Shown: positions 1-6,016 of the stretch, one piece after another | How positions within the stretch are numbered: position 1 is the stretch's first letter | How the letters are laid out: the number at the start of each line of letters is the position of its first letter | Origin: an uncultured Erysipelotrichaceae bacterium | GTDB taxonomy: Bacteria > Bacillota_I > Bacilli_A > Erysipelotrichales > Erysipelotrichaceae | DNA: 7,741 nt | NCBI GenBank assembly: GCA_937893225.1 | Contig: CALBJM010000200.1 | Coordinates: 1-7,741, forward strand | Direction: 5' to 3' | Program-made: the position numbers and the translations under genes | The notes under the pieces: model-generated | What the model was told of the DNA's origin: nothing | Seen by the model: only the letters and a program-made list of their open reading frames with translations | Databases searched by the model: none

Positions 1-1076
1 ACTTGTGAAAAAACATCTGTCGTCCCACCAGCTCTTTTATGATTTTCATACACCCAGTCGATGATATGCTTTTCTTGTTGATTTAATGGAACTTTTTGTA
101 CATCATCTTCACATGTATATAACAACGCCTCTGTATCTTGATTAGATTGTACAGTTATGACACTTCTTTGCAATAAAGCACTCAATTGCTTACCAGCAAT
201 TTGAAGAATTTCGTCTTGTCCATCTGCTTGCTGCAATAATTTATCTGTATCATATAAAACTTTTGTACGATATGCATCTGATGCTAATAACTTTGCATCT
301 TGATTCAATTTACCTGCTAAAGAACCCGTAATCACAGAAGCAGTCAACATGATAATAAATGTCACTGGATATCCAGTACCATAGACATGTAATGTCATAC
401 GAGGCTCAGTAAAAAAGAAATTGAACAATATCACACTCATTACAGAAACAATAACACCTGTCAAATAACTATCCGTCATAATAGATGCAAGTAATACACC
501 AAGAATATACACTGTAATAATATTCGCTTCCGTAAAACTAAAAGCCTGAAAGCACAATCCCAATAGCGTTGTACAAGCAAGTATGATACACATCACAACA
601 ATATCTGAAAAAGACGGGAAAATTTGTTGTGACAAAATCATTTTGTTATTTCTGTATACTTCAGGTCGATTTTGATCTGGCATAATATAAATATCTATAT
701 TGGGAGCTAATTGTATCAAGCGTTCCGTTAGCTGCGGTTTTGGAAAAATAAACCTTCTTGTTTCTCCACTTCTACCAATGACAATTTTTGTCACATCAGC
801 AACAGAAGCATACTCACTAATCAATAAAGGCACATCTTCTCCAGTAATCGTTGCTATTTCAGCACCTAACTTTCTTGCCAAATCAATATGTTTATTTAAA
901 CGCATCTCATCTTCATGTGATATAAAGCTTTGTCTAGCTGGCTGAATATACAATGCTGTAAATTTACCATGAAACGCTTCTGCCATTTTACTAGCAGCCA
1001 AAATAAGTCTCTCATTTGTAGAGGAAGCTGATAAACAAACTAATATGTGTTCTTCTCTTTCTGTAATGTTTTCCAT
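1..1076 (-). CDS. kdpD: KdpD-type sensor histidine kinase, short form lacking the N-terminal KdpD sensor domain (partial, C-terminus off the left edge)
   Basis: Membrane sensor kinase of the KdpD family, which responds to K+ availability; 358 codons are visible and the kinase core lies beyond the window. In order: a universal-stress-protein domain (about residues 8-132, with ILVCLSASS near the start and VIGRSGETRR at 99-108); four hydrophobic segments of the DUF4118 type (about 157-179, 184-199, 203-222, 236-256); then a GAF-like region whose visible end, WVYENHKRAGGTTD (341-354), matches the family. The classical N-terminal P-loop sensor domain is absent: an in-frame TAA lies at 1088-1086, so translation must start at the ATG at 1076. 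Residues S16xS18, 20 residues, then FTALY (39-43) match exactly the c-di-AMP motif SxS-x20-FTAxY described for S. aureus KdpD. The start has no clear SD and lies 14 bases after the small upstream gene, so it is probably translationally coupled. A kdpE regulator would be expected further left; this is inference. Confidence 0.9.
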   Translation of the reverse strand, partial: MENITEREEHILVCLSASSTNERLILAASKMAEAFHGKFTALYIQPARQSFISHEDEMRLNKHIDLARKLGAEIATITGEDVPLLISEYASVADVTKIVIGRSGETRRFIFPKPQLTERLIQLAPNIDIYIMPDQNRPEVYRNNKMILSQQIFPSFSDIVVMCIILACTTLLGLCFQAFSFTEANIITVYILGVLLASIMTDSYLTGVIVSVMSVILFNFFFTEPRMTLHVYGTGYPVTFIIMLTASVITGSLAGKLNQDAKLLASDAYRTKVLYDTDKLLQQADGQDEILQIAGKQLSALLQRSVITVQSNQDTEALLYTCEDDVQKVPLNQQEKHIIDWVYENHKRAGGTTDVFSQ

Positions 1077-1090
1077 ACAGTTAGTTTATA

Positions 1091-1225
1091 TCATACTTGA
1101 TGATGTTTGTGACTATGATATTTATTTTTATGAAATCTCTCCCAAAAAAGAAAATCATCAAATTTAAACCAAATCAATGCACTAATTGCAAATATATAGA
1201 CGATCAACAAAATTATCCATAACAT
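1091..1225 (-). CDS. small single-span membrane peptide with His-rich basic tail (44 aa), in the K+ operon
   Basis: An unrecognised 44-residue ORF filling the gap between trkA and kdpD. It starts MLWIILLIVYIFAISALIWF, one hydrophobic span over residues 1-20. An aromatic/acidic stretch follows (KFDDFLFWERF, 21-31), then a basic, histidine-rich tail (HKNKYHSHKHHQV, 32-44). The ATG is 11 bases after the trkA stop. An AGAGG SD overlaps that stop codon (TAGAGG), with 8 bases to the ATG; kdpD begins 14 bases after its TGA. The SD, the spacing and the membrane-plus-tail pattern argue that it is a real gene. By position it recalls KdpF, the tiny membrane peptide of Kdp ATPases, but there is no visible sequence match and no Kdp ATPase here. 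It might stabilise the TrkH complex or link it to KdpD; this is speculation. Confidence 0.7.
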   Translation of the reverse strand: MLWIILLIVYIFAISALIWFKFDDFLFWERFHKNKYHSHKHHQV

Positions 1226-1236
1226 ATTTTTAGCCT

Positions 1237-1889
1237 CTACTTTCGAAAGCACCTTTCAATATCTTTATAATCCCCAATAACCAATATGGTTGTATCTGGT
1301 TCGAACTTTGTATCTGGATTTAATGCAAGATTTAATTTCCCATTTTTCTTGATACCTAATATATTCACTTTATATTTTTGTCGAATATACAATGAACCAA
1401 TCGTTCTACCTATCCATTCTTGCGGTATTTCTGTTTCAAAAACACCATGATTATCATCCAATTCCATATAGTCAAAGATATGATCTGCCGCATAACGAAT
1501 CACGGTCCATTTTGCCATTTGTCTTTCTGGATACACTACATAGTCTGCGCCATTCCTCAATAAAAACTTTTCTTGAACATCTCTTTCAGCTCTAGCAATG
1601 ACTTTTTTTGCCCCAAGTTCTTTTAATTGATATGTTGTTTCCAATGAATTTTGGAAATTTCCTCCAATTGTTACAAAACATTCATCAAAATTTTGAATAC
1701 CTAATGATTTCAAGAAATCTTTATTCGTGCTATCTCCAATAAGTGCACTTGTCACATAATCAATACACTCATTCACACGATCCTCATCTTTATCGATACG
1801 ATTGCCATGATCTGGTATCCCATTTCATTCAAATGAATAGCTACATGTCTTCCGAATCTACCTAATCCAATTAATAATATGTTCTTCAT
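1237..1889 (-). pseudogene. trkA: TrkA/KtrA-family K+ uptake regulatory subunit, split by a frameshift
   Basis: Cytoplasmic nucleotide-binding (RCK) subunit that gates the TrkH/KtrB channel. The ATG at 1889 has a GGAG SD and sits 9 bases after the trkH stop. It opens a Rossmann fold with MKNILLIGLGRFGRHVA (GxGxxG), but the frame ends at a TGA (1775-1773) after 38 codons. The rest of the protein continues in another frame down to the TAG at 1237-1239: DKDEDRVNE, then ALIGDSTNKDFL, AERDVQEKFL and GADYVVYPERQMA, ending in an RCK_C domain (ETEIPQEWIGRTIG...DTTILVIGDYKDIERC). Joining GYQIMAI directly to DKDEDRV gives the normal family spacing and needs removal of 5 bases near 1794; the repaired protein is 215 aa, the usual family length. 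Downstream translation could restart at the GTG at 1776, which overlaps the upstream TGA (GTGA). That product would lack the first part of the nucleotide-binding fold. A sequencing error is possible. Confidence 0.88.
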
Positions 1890-1898
1890 ACGCACTCC

Positions 1899-3236
1899 TC
1901 ATCCAACTGTCACAATTTCTTCAGGCATTTTCAAATATGCCTTGCTTGTTTTCTTATGTGTAGCATATATCAATGTCAATCCACCAACTCTGCCTAAAAA
2001 CATCAACATGATCAATATATTTTGCGAAAAACAAGATAATTTTGTAGTGATTCCTAAAGTCAAACCTACAGTTCCTACTGCAGAAGCAGTTTCAAACAAA
2101 CACTCTCCCAAAGTAAAACCATCTTTTAAACTAATCAGAACTGCACCAAATACACACAAAAATAAATACATAATAAATATCGTTGCTGCATTACGAATAA
2201 CTTGCATACCAATCTTTCTAGAAAATAAGTCTGTTTCTTCTTGTTGTCGAAAAACAGCTATGCAATTTGTCAACAATATGACAAATGTTGTTATTTTCAT
2301 ACCACCAGCTGTTGAACTTGGTGAAGCCCCAATCAACATTAATACAGTCATCATAGCTTTAGACAACTCTGACATTTTTGTTAAATCAACAGAATTAAAT
2401 CCAGCTGTTCTTGTAGTTATCGATTGAAAGAACGCTGCTAACAATCCATCTTTTAAACCAAGATTTTGAAAGTCATACACATAAAAGAACAAAGCAGGTA
2501 ATGTAATTAATACAGTTGTCATTAAAACGATTTTTGTTTGTAAACGATATTTTTTAAAATGCAAATGATGTTGATAAATATCATCCCATGTTAAAAATCC
2601 AATACCACCAATGACAATCAAGCTCATAATAACAATATTGATTACAGGACTATTTGCATAATGCATCAATGAAACAAATGGTTGTTTTTTTGTTCCTAAT
2701 ATGTCAAAACCAGCATTGCAAAAAGCAGAAATAGAATGAAACACAGACATCCAAACACCATGTACACCATATTGTGTAACAAATGTAGGCGCCATGCACA
2801 CTGCTCCAATCCCTTCAATCACCAATGTCCCGATAACAATAAATCGCGTCAAGCGGACGATGCCACCAACCTTTGGTGCAGAAATAGAACTTTGCATCGT
2901 ACTTCTTTGCATCAATGAAATCTTTTTTCCACTCAACATAGCAAATACAACCGCTATAGTAACTACCCCTAGACCACCAATCTGTATCAAAAGAATGATG
3001 ATTGTCTGTCCAAATGTAGACCAATAAGACCCAGTATCTTTTACAATCAATCCAGTTACACACACTGCAGAAACCGCAGTAAATAACGCATCATGGAAAG
3101 ACGTACATATATTTTCTTTTGTAGAACATGGCAGCATTAACAATACTGTTCCAATGAGTATTACACATATAAATCCAAGAATAATCGTCTGAAATGCACT
3201 TATACGTATTCTAGAATGACAAAATATCTTTGGCAT
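1899..3236 (-). CDS. trkH: TrkH/KtrB-family K+ transporter, membrane channel subunit
   Basis: Integral membrane K+-translocating subunit of a Ktr/Trk system. At 445 aa it has the usual KtrB length and is hydrophobic throughout. The four pore-loop (P-loop) filter repeats are visible: AVSAVCVTGL (54-63), AFCNAGFD (171-178), TRTAGFNSVD (275-284) and SAVGTVGLT (385-393). The glycine/serine-rich gating loop GASPSSTAGGMK (303-314) lies before the last repeat. The start ATG at 3236 has a GAGGG SD 7 bases upstream. The trkA SD overlaps its stop (TGAGGAG), so the two subunits are translationally coupled. It is first in the operon trkH-trkA-small peptide-kdpD. A perfect palindrome lies immediately before its SD and may be the control point. 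Whether the ion coupling is Na+ or H+ cannot be told. Confidence 0.95.
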   Translation of the reverse strand: MPKIFCHSRIRISAFQTIILGFICVILIGTVLLMLPCSTKENICTSFHDALFTAVSAVCVTGLIVKDTGSYWSTFGQTIIILLIQIGGLGVVTIAVVFAMLSGKKISLMQRSTMQSSISAPKVGGIVRLTRFIVIGTLVIEGIGAVCMAPTFVTQYGVHGVWMSVFHSISAFCNAGFDILGTKKQPFVSLMHYANSPVINIVIMSLIVIGGIGFLTWDDIYQHHLHFKKYRLQTKIVLMTTVLITLPALFFYVYDFQNLGLKDGLLAAFFQSITTRTAGFNSVDLTKMSELSKAMMTVLMLIGASPSSTAGGMKITTFVILLTNCIAVFRQQEETDLFSRKIGMQVIRNAATIFIMYLFLCVFGAVLISLKDGFTLGECLFETASAVGTVGLTLGITTKLSCFSQNILIMLMFLGRVGGLTLIYATHKKTSKAYLKMPEEIVTVG

Positions 3237-3251
3237 CTCGCACCCTCTTTC

Positions 3252-3270
3252 CGTGTAAATACTTTACACG
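3252..3270. promoter_or_regulatory. perfect 8+8 inverted repeat in the trkH leader (possible operator or 5' hairpin)
   Basis: CGTGTAAA, TAC, TTTACACG: two perfectly complementary 8-base arms with a 3-base centre. It ends immediately upstream of the AAAGAGGG SD region of trkH. No U-tract follows on either strand, so it is not a terminator. It could be a repressor site or an RNA hairpin controlling access to the SD. I do not recognise it as a known operator. Confidence 0.6.
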
Positions 3271-3280
3271 CATAGATTTA

Positions 3281-3325
3281 AAGATTGCATTAAGGTAAGG
3301 AAAAGCGTATTAAGATTGCATAAAG
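3281..3325. repeat. pair of 14-bp direct repeats (AAGATTGCATWAAG), 31 bp apart, upstream of trkH
   Basis: Copies lie at 3281-3294 and 3312-3325 and match at 13 of 14 positions. The 31-bp period is close to three helical turns, so the copies would face the same side of the DNA. They sit upstream of the palindrome in the trkH control region, and the second copy overlaps the T-tract of the malic-enzyme terminator. They may be regulator sites; no -10/-35 pair for trkH could be assigned with confidence here. Confidence 0.45.
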
Positions 3326-3346
3326 AAAACCGTGATTGCTCACGGT
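3322..3346 (-). terminator. rho-independent terminator of the fumarase-malic enzyme operon
   Basis: On the minus strand, 10 bases after the malic enzyme stop, ACCGTG, a 6-base loop (AGCAAT) and CACGGT form a 6-bp stem, followed directly by TTTTCTTT. The other orientation has no T-run after the stem. It separates this operon from trkH. Confidence 0.75.
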
Positions 3347-3356
3347 CGAATACATT

Positions 3357-4535
3357 TTATTTGCGAATATTTCCTGATTCAATAGCTTCTTTTTTCACCG
3401 CATTTGCTACAGTTGGCACAACTCTTTCATCAAATGGAGAAACAATTACATATTCTCTTGATAATTCTTCCTGACTTACCAAAGAAGCCAATCCCTTAGC
3501 GGCAGCTATTTTCATTTTTTCTGTTATCTTTGTTGCTTTAGCATCCAATGCTCCACGAAACAATCCAGGAAAAGCGAGAAGATTATTTACTTGATTTGGA
3601 TAATCTGAACGACCAGTTCCAATAATATAAGCACCTGCTTCTTTAACATCTTCATAGCTGATTTCTGGTTCTGGATTTGCTAAAGCAAAGACAATATTTC
3701 CTTCATTCATCGAACGAATCATGTCTTTTGTCACAAGCTTTGGAGCGGATACGCCGATAAAGATATCCGCACCAACCATACCTTCAGCCAACGATTCATA
3801 CTTCTGATCATCTAAGTTCACATATTCCAATAATTCTTTTTTCAATGCATTATAATTTTCTGCTTTATCTTTTCTTACGCATCCATCAATATCAAATGCA
3901 TAGATTTTATGAAAACCATAATTATAAAGCATACGAATAATAGAGGAACCTGCAGCACCACAACCAGAAATCACAACTTTTTGATTTTCTGGATCTACAC
4001 CCTTTAAACGCAAGCAATTGATCAAAGCAGCCAAAACAACGATTGCTGTACCATGCTGATCATCATGGAATACAGGAATGCTGCACTCTTCAATCAATCT
4101 TCTCTCAATTTCTACACACCTTGGTGCACTAATATCTTCCAAATTGATTGCTCCAAAAGAAGGTGCGATCCATTTGCAAAAACGAATAATTTCTTCTGGA
4201 TCTTTTGTATCAATGACCAATGGCCAAGAATCAATATTTGCAAAACGTTTCATCAACAACGCTTTTCCTTCCATAACTGGTAAAGCAGCCTCTGGACCAA
4301 TATCGCCCAATCCTAATACAGCTGTACCATCCGATATAACAGCTACTGTATTGGCGCGATTTGTATATGTATAACTCAATTCTGGATTCTCATGAATCTT
4401 TCTACAAGGTTCAGCTACCCCTGGTGTATATGCTTTAGCTAGATCACTTGCATCTTTACAAGGTACTTTCGATTCTACGCATAACTTTCCATGATTTTTT
4501 TCATGCAACACTAATGATTCTTCATAAATATTCAT
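3357..4535 (-). CDS. malic enzyme (malate dehydrogenase, oxaloacetate-decarboxylating)
   Basis: Cytoplasmic enzyme converting malate plus NAD(P)+ to pyruvate, CO2 and NAD(P)H. At 392 aa it is the short bacterial form without a phosphotransacetylase extension. Visible motifs: KAYTPGVAEPCRKI (35-48) with the catalytic tyrosine; DGTAVLGLGDIG (69-80); VMEGKALLMK (87-96) with the catalytic lysine; the metal-binding NLEDI (131-135) and FHDDQHGTA (156-164); a Rossmann GCGAAGSS (191-198); and ALANPEPEI followed by GTGRSDYPNQVNN. The start at 4535 has a GGAGG SD 7 bases upstream, and its ATGA overlaps the stop of fumarase beta. Co-transcription with fumarase suggests a fumarate-malate-pyruvate route. 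Cofactor preference (NAD or NADP) and net direction cannot be read from the sequence. The gene ends 10 bases before the terminator stem. Confidence 0.95.
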   Translation of the reverse strand: MNIYEESLVLHEKNHGKLCVESKVPCKDASDLAKAYTPGVAEPCRKIHENPELSYTYTNRANTVAVISDGTAVLGLGDIGPEAALPVMEGKALLMKRFANIDSWPLVIDTKDPEEIIRFCKWIAPSFGAINLEDISAPRCVEIERRLIEECSIPVFHDDQHGTAIVVLAALINCLRLKGVDPENQKVVISGCGAAGSSIIRMLYNYGFHKIYAFDIDGCVRKDKAENYNALKKELLEYVNLDDQKYESLAEGMVGADIFIGVSAPKLVTKDMIRSMNEGNIVFALANPEPEISYEDVKEAGAYIIGTGRSDYPNQVNNLLAFPGLFRGALDAKATKITEKMKIAAAKGLASLVSQEELSREYVIVSPFDERVVPTVANAVKKEAIESGNIRK

Positions 4536-5068
4536 GATTCTTCCTCCATATCATATATATCATTTGCATCTTGATCTAATCCAACAAAACAAGGAAAATC
4601 TACAACTTCTAATTTTGTAACAGCTTCAGCAAGCAATTCAGGAAAAGCCACCATTTCTCTAGAAACGATATGATGTGATAACAAAGCACCTGCACCACCA
4701 GCACAAACAAAATAGAGCATACCATATTGTTTCACAGCTTCTTTCACACTAGCATTTCTTCTGCCTTTTCCTATCATACCCTTTAAACCATACGATGCTA
4801 AAATTGGTACATAGGGATCCATTCTTCCAGATGTCGTAGGCCCTGCAGAACCAATGACTTGCCCTTCTCTAGCAGGTGTAGGTCCAACATAGAAAATCGT
4901 TTGTCCACGCAAATCAAAAGGCAGTGTTTCTCCTTGCTGCAACATTTCACATAGTTTTTTATGCGCTGCATCTCTTGCCGTATATACAGTTCCTGTTAAT
5001 AATACCGCATCTCCAGCATGTAGATCTTTCATTTCCTCTTCTTGCAGTGGTAAATGGATATGTTTCAT
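4532..5068 (-). CDS. fumB: class I iron-sulfur fumarate hydratase, beta subunit
   Basis: C-terminal-domain subunit (178 aa) of the oxygen-sensitive two-subunit fumarase, which interconverts fumarate and malate with the alpha subunit. Motifs: TGTVYTARDAAHKKL (25-39), the TxRDxAH substrate motif; IFYVGPTP (58-65); and the signature GSAGPTTSGRMDPY (73-86). The frame is open back to an ATG at 5107, but the ATG at 5068 is chosen because AAAGGTGG lies at SD distance before it and it overlaps the alpha stop as ATGA. Its own stop overlaps the malic enzyme ATG. The paralogous L(+)-tartrate dehydratase beta subunit is the main alternative; pairing with malic enzyme favours fumarase. The symbol is used in the two-subunit sense, not that of E. 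coli FumB. Confidence 0.88.
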   Translation of the reverse strand: MKHIHLPLQEEEMKDLHAGDAVLLTGTVYTARDAAHKKLCEMLQQGETLPFDLRGQTIFYVGPTPAREGQVIGSAGPTTSGRMDPYVPILASYGLKGMIGKGRRNASVKEAVKQYGMLYFVCAGGAGALLSHHIVSREMVAFPELLAEAVTKLEVVDFPCFVGLDQDANDIYDMEEES

Positions 5069-5906
5069 GAAATCACCACCTTTGCATGTCGACATACATG
5101 GCAACACATATTTACCGCTACTGGTAAACCAGCAATATGTGTTGGCGCATATTGAATTTGTACTTTCAATGCAGTCGTTTTTCCATGTAATCCCATTGGT
5201 CCGATACCTAATGCATTAATTTCTTTTAGTAGATCATCTTCTAATTGTTTATATCTCTGATCTGAATTTGATTCTGATATAGGACGCAACAATGCTTCTT
5301 TACTCATTTTTGCACACATTTCAAACCTCCTATACCAACACCAATAATGAAAGGAGGACACGCATTAGGACCTGCTTTCTTGACTGTCTCTATTACAAAG
5401 TTCTTTACCCCTTCCACACCATCTGCTGGTGTCAACATAGTTAAACAAGACTTATTTTCTGAGCCAAACCCCTTTGCCATTACCTCAACTATAATACTTT
5501 CACCATCAATCATATCTGTATATAAAATTGCAGGCGTATTATCTTTCGTATTTTGACGAGCAAACAAAGGATCATTGACAGACGAAGCACGTAAATAATT
5601 TTCTGTATATCCTCTGCTCACACCGCGATCCACAGCTTTTTTTATACTTCCACCAAAAAGATGTACATCTTGACCAATATGCAGCCATACGATCATCAAA
5701 CCAGTATCTTGACATATTGGAATTCTTTCTTGCTTTGCAATCTGTGCATTATCCAGCATTTTCATTGCTACGATTGCTCTTTTATTTGTTTCACTTTTAG
5801 CACTGTCGCAAATTGCTTGAAGAATATCAGGATGGTATTCACAAGCAATTTGACCTGCCATAGACGCAATAGCATCTTCAATTTGCTTAACATCGATTTC
5901 TTTCAT
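5065..5906 (-). pseudogene. fumA: class I iron-sulfur fumarate hydratase, alpha subunit, split by a frameshift
   Basis: Catalytic alpha subunit carrying the [4Fe-4S] cluster of the two-subunit fumarase. The first frame (ATG 5906, 200 codons, stop 5306-5304) contains PICQDTG (cysteine 65), GGSIKKAVDRGV and NACPPFIIGVGIGG (cysteine 183), then a non-homologous tail LKCVQK. The conserved sequence resumes in another frame as FEMCAKMSKEALLRPI and continues through GIGPMGLHGKTTAL and LPVAVNMCCHVCRHA, which carries the third probable cluster cysteine, to a TGA at 5065. The family has one extra residue (GGTFE) at the junction, so a 4-base deletion near 5325 fits best; a 1-base loss is possible. Repaired, it is about 280 aa, the normal length. 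The GIGG codons form AGGAGG, 6 bases before an ATG at 5319 in the second frame, so an 84-aa C-terminal fragment could be made separately. There is no SD at the 5906 start. Tartrate dehydratase alpha is the alternative family assignment. Confidence 0.87.
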
Positions 5907-5912
5907 GCATCT

Positions 5913-5943
5913 ATTGTATCAGCAAATTGAAAGAATCTAACAA
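5913..5943 (-). promoter_or_regulatory. probable promoter of the fumarase-malic enzyme operon (extended -10)
   Basis: On the minus strand TGATACAAT (5921-5913) is a good extended -10, with a weak TTGTTA (5943-5938) 19 bases upstream as a possible -35. Only 6 bases separate the -10 from the fumA ATG, which puts +1 at or next to the start codon. This agrees with the lack of an SD and suggests a leaderless mRNA. Confidence 0.5.
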
Positions 5944-5947
5944 TGAC

Positions 5948-5976
5948 TTGATTTTCCTATTTTTGCGTACTACAAT
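5948..5976 (+). promoter_or_regulatory. htpG promoter, housekeeping sigma type
   Basis: TTGATT (5948-5953) and TACAAT (5971-5976) are separated by exactly 17 bp, each matching the -35/-10 consensus at most positions. The predicted transcription start, near 5983, lies inside the CIRCE element. Confidence 0.8.
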
Positions 5977-5978
5977 GT

Positions 5979-6005
5979 TTAGCAGTCACTAGAAAAGAGT
6001 GCTAA
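5979..6005 (+). promoter_or_regulatory. CIRCE element (HrcA operator) of htpG
   Basis: The left arm TTAGCAGTC (8 of 9 to consensus TTAGCACTC), a 9-base spacer and the perfect right arm GAGTGCTAA match the CIRCE architecture. It starts 3 bases after the -10, covers the expected transcription start, and its last two bases overlap the AAGGAGG SD of htpG. HrcA bound here would block transcription. Confidence 0.88.
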
Positions 6006-6010
6006 GGAGG
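6004..6010 (+). promoter_or_regulatory. strong ribosome-binding site of htpG
   Basis: AAGGAGG, a full SD match, lies 6 bases before the ATG at 6017 and fixes that start. Its first two bases belong to the CIRCE right arm, so the operator and the translation signal overlap in the transcript. Confidence 0.9.
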
Positions 6011-6016
6011 TACGCT

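Noticed and set aside
1879..2427. Open plus-strand frame of 182 codons
   Set aside because: It is antisense to trkH, whose four filter motifs, SD and length prove the minus-strand reading. No SD or family motif supports the plus frame.
3252..3270. Palindrome as a transcription terminator
   Set aside because: Neither strand has a T-run after the stem; the true terminator is the nearby hairpin at 3329-3346.
3237..3321. A -35/-10 promoter for trkH
   Set aside because: Several partial matches exist on the minus strand, but none has two acceptable hexamers at 16-18 bp spacing, so none is listed.
5069..5107. Longer N-terminus for fumarase beta starting at 5107
   Set aside because: The ATG at 5068 has an SD and the ATGA overlap with the alpha stop, and homology begins there. 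The extra 13 codons are the alpha C-terminus read in another frame.
5304..5330. Programmed ribosomal frameshift in fumA, prompted by the internal AGGAGG
   Set aside because: Reaching the second frame needs a -1 shift, but GGT-TTG offers no good slippery pairing and the later A-run has only five bases. The junction is also one residue short of the family, which points to a deletion.
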